NCBI GenBank assembly: GCA_029379385.1
Contig: CM055613.1
Span: 24,277,652-24,341,651 of the forward strand
DNA from: Quillaja saponaria
Lineage: Eukaryota > Streptophyta > Magnoliopsida > Fabales > Quillajaceae
Length of the DNA stretch: 64,000 bases
Direction: 5' to 3'
The notes beneath the pieces were generated by a model. The model saw only the letters and a list, made by a program, of their open reading frames with translations. It was not told the origin of the DNA and did not search any database. Both the position numbers and the translations under genes were made by a program. Of this stretch, positions 50,841 to 64,000 are shown one piece after another; position 1 is the first letter of the stretch, and every line of letters starts with the position of its first letter.

Positions 50841-50925
50841 AAACTTAATTAAAATTTTGTACGAAAATATGCTATTATATCGGTCCAGGCTATATAAAAT
50901 TCCTAGGTCCGCACTTGATGGTATT

Positions 50926-52600
50926 CTCTTTTATGTAGAATGGGAGGCATGTTATTGATCAGCTAAAGCCATGTTTTCTCAAACTGTTCTCTTTCTTCAC
51001 TCATCACTGTTAGCAACACCAAGTAAAGCCAGCACTGTCTTTTTGTTGGGTCTTATCCCTCAACTATTTTGAACATTGTCTGGCTTACTGGAAAAAGCTA
51101 TACATGGAAAGGCATTTGTTAGTTAATGTAAAAAATAAAAAATAAAAAAAATCTATACTATATAAAAATGTGGTTTAATGTGAGAAATTTAAATTTTCTT
51201 AAATACCCTTGTAAATTTTTATTATTACATAGTTACCTTTAGTTGTTATTTACTTCAAATAGACTATTATTATTAATTTTAAATTTTTTTAAATTTTTTT
51301 CTTATTTTTCTCCTTTTTAAATATCAATAAGATTATAATTGTTTTAGAACTATTGAATTCTCTTTTACTAATTTTTCTCAATATCAATAAATCTTTAATT
51401 ATTCAATTATTATATGTCAATACAAATTTCTCAATTTGTTTTGTTTAGTAAGTTTCTAATAATTATAATTTTTTTATTTCTTCTCACATTTATGAATTAA
51501 TTTTTTAAGAAACTATAATTAAAAGAAATATTAAGAGTATAATTTTCTATCATTATAATATTTTTTGTTTTAACTTTTAATTCATTAAAATTTATAATTT
51601 TTCAATAATTGTATGTTAATATTAATTAAGATTGATTTTATATATATATAAAAAGTTTCTAATAATTATAATATTTTTTAGTTCTTTTGATGAAATTTAG
51701 GAATTATTGTTTCTTAATTATAAATTTAAAAAATTTTAAAAGTATATTTTTAATGATTATATTATTATTTTAACTTTTAATTCTTCTTCCATATTAAGAA
51801 TTATTATTATTTTCTATAAATTTATGAATTTAAATTATTTTTGTCAGATTTATCTATTTGTTAATGAATATGAAAGTGGTTTAGTGAAAGAAATTTTTTT
51901 TTTCTTAAATACTTTTATTAGTTTTATTATTAAATAGATATTTTTTTATTTTTTTATTTTCACTTCAAATAGATTATTATTATTATTATCATTTTTACTT
52001 CTTTTCTAATTCTTCTATATTTTAACATTAATAAATCAATATTTGTAAATAACTATATATCAATAGTAATTAAGATTTATTTTTAAATTTTTTTATTTAA
52101 TAAGTTACAAATAATTATAATATATTTTTTAATTCTTTCAATTTTATAAATTAAAATTTTAATAAAATGCTATGAATTAATATTGTTGTGTTAATTCTTC
52201 TTCCATGTCTATTTTTTTTATAAATATGTTTATATTATAAATTAATTTTTTATTTATTATCATTAACATTTAATATTATTTTTTAATAATTATAAATTTT
52301 TGATATATATATATATAAATAATTGATGAATATACATGTAAATATTATAAATATGATTCATGCAGTGTCGAGAGCACAAAAGAAGGGGTTTAACGGTTTA
52401 AGAAGAGATTAAGGACTCGGGAGGATCACAGAGTAGTAAATAGTCGAGTGGGTCGGTTTTTGGCAGGGTGGATCCAACTAACTAATTTTCATCGTCACGT
52501 AATTACAAACGACCCACTACGGATTGACAGTTTTGCCCTTAATCAAAGGGTGTACGATAAGTTTATGTTTAGGGCAACATCGTAATTAAAAATTTCTCAC
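50926..52600. other. very AT-rich intergenic region with a direct repeat
   Basis: From about 51.1 to 52.3 kb the sequence is almost pure A and T, with poly-T and ATT runs. A stretch starting ATGTGGTTTAATGTGAGAAA (51.17 kb) recurs in altered form at about 51.87 kb (AAGTGGTTTAGTGAAAGAAA), and both are followed by TCTTAAATAC and TTCAAATAGA(C/T)TATTATTATTA. No gene is present. It may be worn Helitron-type or MITE sequence, but no defining ends were seen. Confidence 0.5.
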
Positions 52601-52799
52601 GTAGACTTGGTTTCCATCGCCCGCTCTTAAAACAGCGTCCGGAGCTCCCAAAGCAACTCAAACAAACGGTTGTTTTTCTGGGTTTGTATAAAATCGAAGC
52701 ATTTTCTTGGATTCATATCTGGCTACTATTTTAGGCTTAGCTTCCCATTTTTCATCATCTTCTTCAATTTTCATTGCTAGGAAGATTAGAAGAGTTTTC
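52601..52799 (+). promoter_or_regulatory. leader and core promoter of the FabG gene
   Basis: A sharp change to higher GC marks the gene's upstream region. A TATAAAA at 52687-52693 lies about 107 bases before the start codon and could be a TATA box, but the GC-richer stretch upstream of it could equally be transcribed leader. Confidence 0.3.
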
Positions 52800-56221
<3,422 letters not shown>

Positions 56222-57406
56222 AGTGAGAACGTCTACTATTTGTAATTTAGACAACCAATGCCCACAACTTGACTGCAGTGAGACAGATGTCTGCTTGGGA
56301 GTTAATTTGTGTTATACTGTTTTCGGCTCAAGTTGGTTAGATCAAATAAAATAATACCTGGCAAGTTATGGTAGAAGTTTAGTTGAGCTTGTTGATGAAA
56401 TCAAACCAGACGTGTTCAACAGCCCTTTGCTTCATGCTGCCTAATCTCCCTAGCACATGGTACTCCAGCTATTGTCATGGCTATCTTTGCAATACTACAA
56501 ATTGAGAAGCCACCAAGTTTTGCTTCTGCTAACACGACCTTCCCATCTATCGTCCTTGAATTCAGTATTGCTTACTTCTTTTTAGGCCTCACTTGTCCGA
56601 TATAATTTTCAAACAGATATCTAGAAAAAGTTCATATTTCAAATTTCGGTGTTTAAGCAAGAACTAGTGTCACGAGAAACATATAGCATCGGACATTTTA
56701 GAACGGTGAGCTCCGAAGTTGTGTTTGTTCTGTTGCTTTTAGCTCTTATATATATATCAATATAAAAGACATCCATTGTAAGTTTGTAACTCAACAGCAC
56801 AAAACTACAATCTTCCCAGTCGGTACAAATTATCCAAAATATGAAAAATTAAAAAGTTTAAGAACCACATAATACATAAATACACGCGAGCGCACGTATA
56901 TACATATATAACATGACTGCAGATGATTTTGTAGTTATCTCTCTTTCAGCCAATACTTTGAAAGACTCCACTTTCCCAACCCTTCACTTATTCTGGAAAA
57001 ATGTAACAACAAAAAATAAAATATTAAGAGAATAAATTACTTGGCATTATATAATTGAGTCAACATTTCTAACACCTATCTCAATTCTCAGATTCTATCA
57101 CCATAGTTACTCAAGTTAACATCTCAGGTTGAATATTAAGAGGCGTGGCATACAAGTCTTTCAGTGGATTTATTCCACCAAAATATAGCACAAATTTAAA
57201 AAGGATGAGACTTGACCTTTCATAAAAATTTTAAGAGCCAAGCTGACCACTACATCTTTTAGGCTGATCAAATTCTTTGATCCGACAAACTAAAAGAAAC
57301 AGATAATAGACTTATGACACAAATGTGTAAATCAATAAATTGATGGAAATTAAAATGAGAAAGATTGTTATCTTTATTTACTGCCAATATTTATAGGATA
57401 TATAGC
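56222..57406. other. intergenic region between convergent FabG and F-box genes
   Basis: Probably contains the 3' UTRs of both genes, which point towards each other. A low-complexity TATATATA stretch lies near 56745-56755. No other gene, RNA or repeat was recognised. Confidence 0.4.
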
Positions 57407-58611
57407 TTACTGCAGAGATGGTGTGATCCAAACTGGAGGATTTGTATTTGGCGCAATTAAATTTCTGCAGATCTGGACACGATGCTTAATATCGAAGACT
57501 CCCACATCACGGTTTAGGGGATACAAGTCATCATCATGCCCGTAGTATATGTAGTTGCTTCTGTAATTATCAGGCGTTGCATCCCTCTTGAATTGCTCAA
57601 AAAGGGGAGGAATGCCCTTGCAGGTGAAGGTGTAGTTATTACCAAGAAACAAGCATTGATCGCCAAGTAGCCGGACAGGAGTCCATTTTTTTGTAGACAT
57701 ATCAACTTTGAGAATCTTAAAATACAAAGTACTAAGGATAGGAAGCATGATGATAAAGTGAAGAACCAAACAGAGCTCCCCATCCAAAACCACAAGATAT
57801 TTCTCAATATAACAATACTTTTCATGGGCCTGATCATCTATACCTGGTAGATTTAATGGAGTTGAAAATCCAACTGGCCTCCGCTGTTTAATTTGAATCT
57901 GGACTATCCTCGTATTACCATTAATATCATTTCCAGCACCACATAAATTCCCTTTGAAAGAAACAATGTCATGCAAATGAAACAGACCTTCGATGAGCGA
58001 CCAGGCCTTGTCCTGGGCGGGTTTTGCAAACCCTAAGATGAAGTCCTCTTTGTTAGTATAGATATCAGATGGATTGATTAGTACCAGTACCAGGAAATCA
58101 AGGGAGCTGGGGCTCGCCATCAAGAATGCCTTAGTGAAACACTTGTTGGGATCATACTCATCAATGGCGATCAAGGTCTGGAGTGAGGGGAGGGGAAGGC
58201 TGGTTCTTGAAAAAGGATTGACGAGACTGAATTCTAAATCCTTACCACCGAAAGTGACGAGCCAACCAAAGGGGGACCCCCAGGCCCCAACACCTCCTTC
58301 CGGTGGCCTCTGGCAAGTCAACCACAATGCTCTTTCTGGAGGCAAGGCTGTCAAAGATGCGCATGGAAGGGACATGTATATCTGTATCATCCTCTCTGAG
58401 GAGTAAAAAAGGGATAGTAAAATCCAACTTCTTTTTTTCCTTGTCATAATCAGTTGCAATCAAGTACCAAGACCGACACACTGCACAAAGCCTAACATAA
58501 TCCTTCCATCAAGTTAATTTTCCCAGCTATCAAACACAAAATATCAGCTTGAATTGACGACCAATCTGCCCCATTTGCTGATACCTTTGTGCTTTTCTTC
58601 AGTTCAGACAT
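57407..58611 (-). CDS. F-box protein with DUF295 domain (SKIP23-like), two frameshifts
   Basis: Plant F-box/DUF295 proteins are candidate substrate receptors of SCF ubiquitin ligases; individual targets are mostly unknown. It is a single-exon gene on the minus strand starting at the ATG 58609-58611. The N-terminal F-box reads ADWSSIQADILCLIAGKINL, and after a frame slip continues DYVRLCAVCRSWYLIATDYD. Next comes PFLLLREDDTDIHVPSMRIF, then DLPEATGRRCWG, a second slip, then SPFGWLVTFGGKDLEFSLVN, LPSLQTL, CFTKAFLMASPSSLDFLVLV, and the DUF295 end with YPLNRDVGVFDIKHRVQ and PPVWITPSLQ. The slips are at GG 58502-58503 and at the G5/C5 homopolymers 58271-58281; each is one extra base. Allowing for both, the length is exactly 400 aa. 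It could be a recent pseudogene or an assembly error. Confidence 0.85.
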
Positions 58612-59700
58612 TCTGTTTGAACCTCTTCTTCCTTCGCGGCTTCTCCTGCTTGCTTTTCCCGAGATTTTATGTACTTCTTAGAGATTGGCTATCCTTGAAA
58701 AATAATTGAAATAAGCTAAATGCAGAGGCCAATCTACCTAAGTAACATTCGAAACATACAGATATATCACCAAACTCATACATAAAAATTCATGAGAAGA
58801 TTTTTTGCTAGTTATGTTAATTAGAGTTTTATATTTTATACAAAATATCATACAGAAATAAGTTCCTAAAGTTCTTTCTGGACATTAAATTTCCAGGGCA
58901 GGGGAGTTTCAACTGAACTAAGGTCTAAGCCTCAAATCCCAAACTAGTTATGTTAAGCTACGTAAATCCTCTTTCTCCATAGTTTCCCTCTACCTGTCTA
59001 ACTCCTTTCAAATGCACCGAGTCACTAACAGGGAACTTCTATGCCACATAAATAAAATAAAAATAATTACTGCAATGTTCATGCAAGTAACGCAATAAAA
59101 TAATAAGATTACCATTGAAAATTTCAAATTTCAATATTTGTTTCTCTTTTGAGAAAAATGCAGTAGATCATGAAATTAATTTTAAAAAAAAGAAAAGAAA
59201 ATTGAGTCTCCTCAACTTAGAGGAAAACATTCCTCAAGCAAAGACATCGAAAAAAAAAAAAAAAAGAAGAACAAACTAAGTAAAATAGCTAAATACTCAT
59301 CGGCCAGATAACAAATAATTTGGGTGCATTAGTCAGAAAACTATAACAAACCATAGAATAAGAAAATATTTAGTTAAAAGTGTGAAAAATAATTGAAATC
59401 AGCAAAATAACACTGGAAACATATAGTATACCTGCAAAATCAATTTATTCCAAGAGAGAGATGAATTTGAGAATTAACCTTGAAGTTGAGGATGATCAAA
59501 ACTGGGCAGGTAGTGAGACGGCCGTCGTAGTCGTCCTCTTCGTAGTGGCGATGGTGGGAGAGAGTTGAGAGACAAAATGGTACCCTAGACACTAGCCAGT
59601 CGATTCTACTACCTCTGACGGATCTTTGGTTTGGGCTAAACAAATCTCTATAGCTTTATAGTTTTCCAATAGCCTCTCGAGTCTAAAAATTCTCTTCTCT
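58612..59700 (-). promoter_or_regulatory. 5' UTR (probably with an intron) and promoter of the F-box gene
   Basis: GC-richer sequence at 59.45-59.65 kb (minus strand) has a donor-like CTTCAAG|GTTAATTC near 59480 and looks like a first non-coding exon. The AT-rich stretch from there to about 58.7 kb would then be a leader intron. This is inference from composition and splice-like sites only. Confidence 0.4.
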
Positions 59701-61564
59701 ATTTTCTTTTGTTTTTTATCTGGTGTCTCTTATTATAATTTATGTTTTTTCCATTTAGGTTTCTATCTTTTTTTTCTCTTTTCTATTTAACATGTTTTTA
59801 ATTCAATATAATATAATTGAGTTGTACAACTTTTGCGAAAACTAATTATATCTTTATGAATGAATCAGAGATTGAATTTTATTACTTTTATGCCAAAAAT
59901 TAAAATGAAACTTCGGTTACGAAGGTTATTTTAGAGAAAATTTCTAGAAAATATAGTTTTCATCTTGGATGATTTTGATTATTATATGATTAAAGAAGCA
60001 AAAACACCCGTTGTCAATAATGAATTTTAAAACTATCACACCAGTACAATCTGTCTTCTTATTGTTTTTTTTTTATTATGTGGTTCTATATATATTTTTT
60101 ATTAGGCTTGCAAATGATTATAGATATTTAGGGAATTTAAGAAAATATAGGTTGAACTTTCAATCATCAGATTTTAAAAATTGATTTGTGAAAATTTAGA
60201 TACTGACTAATTCATGAAAATTCTTTTGAATTCATCATAATCTCATTTGTAAAGTTAAAATGCTATTATTATTATTATTTTTTCATAAGCTGCTATGTAC
60301 CATTAACGTTTAATACCTTTAATTTGTGATTTCAGGTTAAAATTTGTATATGGACGCCATTTATTCCTTTATTATCAGTTATCTAATTTTATTAACATTC
60401 TTTCTCATTCATCTATGTGTAATCTGCATAAGATATTAGGAGAAAGATAGCATAGAAAATCACAAGGAAAAAAATACATTCTTATGGATTTTATTTATTT
60501 ATAATAATGTTTATTTGGTTGATCATATATTCCTATGGTTCTCCAATCTCAACATTAAAATTTAAAATGTTCATATTTTCGGCAGTATTTGGTGTTCTCA
60601 TCACATCTTTTTTTCATGGGTTCCTTATTTCCTATGTGTAGTCACTATTGTTACTCATGACTTTTAAAAAAAAACATTCATTTCATAGTGGTTATGTCTA
60701 TAGATATACTAACTGTACAATGATTGAAGGATCACTTTTTTTTAATTCCTTTTTCTTTTCATTTTGCATGAATATTTATTAAAAAAATTTAGTGTTTTTG
60801 TAGAGTTTTATATCCTTCTTCAGAATAAAAATAATAATCTTTTGATTTTCACTTTATTGATTTCACAAGGTTCTAAATTGAAATATAGAAAAAAAAAATT
60901 ATATTTCTATAAACAAAATGAAAATCAATTATGAATGGGTACATATTTCTATATATATTTTTTTTATTAAATACTTTTTATATTTACTACTATCATACAA
61001 ATAAGAGAAAATAATTAAGTTAAAAGAATGATAGGATTTTTTAGTTAGCTTGAATCAATGAGAAATAAAATAATTACAAGCCAAAAAAATTAATAAGAAA
61101 AAAGAAAGAATTCGACTGTAAACTGGAAAAAAAAGTAATTTTTTTTTTACTTTACTGGAAGGCAAAAATTCTCCTAATGATTAAGAAAATATTGAAAATA
61201 AAAACTTAAATATAAAAGAGAGAAATTGATAAATATATATATATATAGAGTTCTTCTATTACCGATTCATCTTTATCCTTATGACGTCTTATTCTAATTA
61301 TACAAAAAATTACATCTCTTATTTTATTGTTAAGTATCTTGACAACTATTTATCATTTTTATTAGAAAAATACAATTACCTCTTACTTTTTAAATAATTA
61401 AAAAAATAGAGAACTCTGAATTATTTTACCTCCCACCAACCTATTCATACAGAGAGCGATGAATTTAATTATTTTCCACATATGTTTTTAGTTTTAATAT
61501 ATTGTTTTGGAAAGCCATCATAACTATTGAATTAGTGTGTGCATGTCATTAGTTCAACTAATCA
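59701..61564. other. AT-rich intergenic region
   Basis: No gene, RNA or clearly bounded repeat was recognised. It has many homopolymer and simple-repeat tracts, for example ATATATAT near 61235-61247. Confidence 0.5.
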
Positions 61565-62050
61565 GGAATTGAACCAAATGACGTCAATAACTATATTTAA
61601 TTATATATTTCAAATATTATACATATTATATTAACTATAAATACTAAATACTAAATACACAAGAAAAAAATAATAATTTAACTTTCATTAAATAATAAGA
61701 AAATCATATCACAAATAGTAAAATATATTTATTAATAGTTAATAAGACAACTAATTACTTTATTGTGCATCACAATATTCAAATAATAAATACAACATTA
61801 AAATAAAATATAATTGTTTCACTAATTTTAATATAATTTATAAGTATTTTAGTAATCCTTAATGCAAATTATAATTTTTTTAAAAAAAATTGGTTCAGTT
61901 CAATAAAACTGATACCGATTCTATCAATTATTTCTATTTTTATAATTTTGGCTGGTCCAATCATCAAAACAGTTTTTGGTTCAACTCGATTCAATTTGTC
62001 TTATGGGTGACGGTACAACCAGTCAATCCAGTCCGATGTTTTTAAAATAT
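61565..62050. mobile_element. third copy of the MITE-like element
   Basis: Matches the sequence at 25.45-25.98 kb and 26.13-26.59 kb. Shared blocks include ATTATACATATTAT, the AAATACTAAATACACAA(G/T)AAAAAA region, AATTACTTTATTGTG and a GGTCCAATCA(C/T)CAAAA block. The right end CCGATGTTTTTAAAATATTG corresponds to the inverted terminus of the 26.58-kb copy. It is more diverged, and the left end is less clear. Confidence 0.55.
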
Positions 62051-64000
62051 TGCTATTTCAAAGAGAATGAAAAATCCTTTAATAAAAAAAGTGAAAAATA
62101 TCTCACTTAGAAAAAAAAAATGAACAAATAATTTTATAGTTATGATTTTGCAGATTTTATTTCTGGGAATTTGAAAGGAATCAATTGAGCTCATTGTAAA
62201 ATTAGAATGTATATAGCAACGCATAGCTATGAGTTTTAGAATTTATTAGTATCACCGCACCCACTCTTATGTGTGTAGATATTTTTTTCGATTTCTTCTA
62301 CCGACAATAAATAAGATTCTTTTGTCATATTAGTATCCCCGCATAAGCTTAGATACTTTTTTCAAGAGAAATGTGTAAAAAAATTTCTCGGGTACTAGAG
62401 TATCAAGTTTTTTTTTGCAACGTATTCTTGTATTAAGATTAAGTTATTCACTCTCATGTGCCTCTTCTATTAGCATGTAAATTTGAGAGACGACAAATAT
62501 ATAAAAAACTATTTATTTATTATAGTTTTATTTATATTCTTTAGGTAATATAAATTTTTTTTTTTATATATTATAGGAATTAATTATTTATCTATATCTA
62601 TATAATTTATTTTATACATTTTATTTTAATTATTTAATGTGATATGGAAGCTTTTTATTTTTTATTTTACTAAATGAACTTATTTGCTACAATTATATAT
62701 ATATATATATATAATTTCTATTTAATTATTTATTATATGTAATCATTTATTTTATATTAATAATTTATTTATTTACAGTTAAATTTTTATTACTTAATGT
62801 GATATAGATGGTATTTTTACCATTTGACTTAAATAGAGTGATTTATTATTTATCTTATTTTTATTAATTAAATCATTTTATTTATGAATTTTGTATTATC
62901 TTGCAAAAATTATTTATGAGTACCATATACTAGCCCTAAGTGGGTTTGATGTTCATATGAGCATACCGAGACTAAAAACATACCAAACGAATAAAAGAAA
63001 AAAAATAATTCATAGGATTGTGATTGTAATGAAATAATGTTTACGAAAATAGTCTCAAATGATCAACTTCATTCAATCAACCAAAAAATGATAAATAAAT
63101 GAATTTGCTGAGATTTTCATTATAAGAATAAAATAAAACTAAACGTTGTAAAAGTAAAACATCCTAAATGCGAGAAAAATAAAAACAAATAAATTTATAT
63201 CAAATTGAAAAGGAATCTATTTTGTCAATAAGTGCATAAAACAAAGTAATTTATTTTGTCAATAAGTAAATAAAATATAATCTTAGACATTATCAAGATA
63301 AATGGAAAAATAAAATTAAAAAAAACTATAAAATATAATCATAAAAAGTAAATAAGATAAAATAGAAAATAATTCTATAAAAAAGTAATATTTTTAATGC
63401 AATAATTAGTTGAATTTTCTTTTTTTATTCATCAAAAAACAATTGATGTCATTGTTGCTTTCAATCATAATTGAGTTATTCAGCTGATGAAAATTGAAAA
63501 TTATAGTTGTTATTACAAATCATTATTAAGAACCATATTTATTGTCATATTCATCTTGTCCTTTTCCAAATATGTTAAATAAAAATAAAAATTTACAAGA
63601 TATTCTAAGAAATGAGCATTGCAATTTAAATTATTGAATTTATATGTGTGATAATATAATTTATAAAATTCTTACAGATATAGTTGAACCCAGAAGTACA
63701 AATGAAAAATGTCAAAAAATTAATCATATTAAATTAAATATAAGGTGCATCAAATATTTAATTCTATAAAATATATTCATTTACCAAAAGGAAATTGATA
63801 TGTAAGCGATTCAAAATTATAGGAGCACCGATGGGTCTACAAGCTGCAATTCACATGGGATTGGTGGGGTTTTTTTTTTTCTTTCATGTCTTTTATATTA
63901 ATTTTTTAAGTAAATAATTTATTGAAATCTATAAAAAATTTATACCAAACTAAAAAATAAACAAATAAATGTTTTAAAATATATAATATTAAACAATCTA
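62051..64000. other. AT-rich intergenic sequence to the window end
   Basis: Low-complexity, strongly AT-rich DNA with simple repeats (for example (AT)n near 62694-62712). No coding region, RNA gene or bounded element was recognised. Confidence 0.5.

Larger units (their letters stand above)
46891..50917 (+). mobile_element. hAT-superfamily DNA transposon, decayed (4.03 kb)
   Basis: The left end reads CAGAAGTGGACCTA. The right end, on the minus strand, reads CAAGTGCGGACCTAGG. These are imperfect inverted ends of the CAG..GGACC type common in plant hAT elements. Outside are 8-bp flanks matching at 6 positions. The transposase remnant occupies 48.13-50.48 kb, and repeated subterminal sequence lies at 50.59-50.84 kb. 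Length and layout fit an originally autonomous element. Confidence 0.72.

Noticed and set aside
58074..58406. 110-residue plus-strand open frame within the F-box locus
   Set aside because: Antisense shadow of the DUF295 gene.

Overview
This is a stretch of an AT-rich flowering-plant (most likely eudicot) nuclear genome. Evidence: intron-rich genes with GT-AG and some GC-AG junctions, a plastid-targeted fatty-acid gene, plant-only families (CDKG kinase, remorin, F-box/DUF295, plant mobile domain), and many plant-type LTR retrotransposons and DNA transposons. The species cannot be named from the sequence.

Layout. 1-3.7 kb: a CDKG-type cyclin-dependent kinase (-). 5.35-6.9 kb: a remorin (-). 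8.55-12.43 kb: a complete Mutator-like element with long terminal inverted repeats, an 11-bp target duplication and a decayed plant-mobile-domain (MAIN-like) gene as cargo. 13.57-15.84 kb: a small membrane protein of the DUF212/PAP2-related family (-). 17.38-24.67 kb: a 19-exon RecQ helicase resembling plant RECQ5 (-). 25.08-44.2 kb: a nest of retrotransposons. A 1.6-kb non-autonomous LTR element holds a decayed Copia element in one LTR. The Copia element holds a MITE-like sequence with a tandem duplication, an unassigned 1-kb insert, a miniature LTR element that is itself split by a solo LTR of about 4 kb, and a second solo LTR of the same family in inverted orientation. A second small non-autonomous LTR element lies beside the nest. 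46.9-50.9 kb: a hAT element with a broken TTF/DUF4371-type transposase. 52.8-56.2 kb: chloroplast 3-oxoacyl-ACP reductase (+). 57.4-58.6 kb: an F-box/DUF295 gene (-). 59.7-64 kb: AT-rich sequence with another copy of the MITE-like repeat.

The host genes do not form a pathway together. They are ordinary housekeeping or signalling genes separated by repeats. Four of the six are disrupted by single-base insertions or deletions (six events in all), while exon structure and splice sites are otherwise intact. This looks more like uncorrected long-read assembly indels than six independent mutations, but only reads or transcripts can decide. No convincing new biological system was found. The most unusual structures are the deeply nested retrotransposon cluster with its inverted pair of 4-kb solo LTRs, and the MULE carrying a plant-mobile-domain gene.
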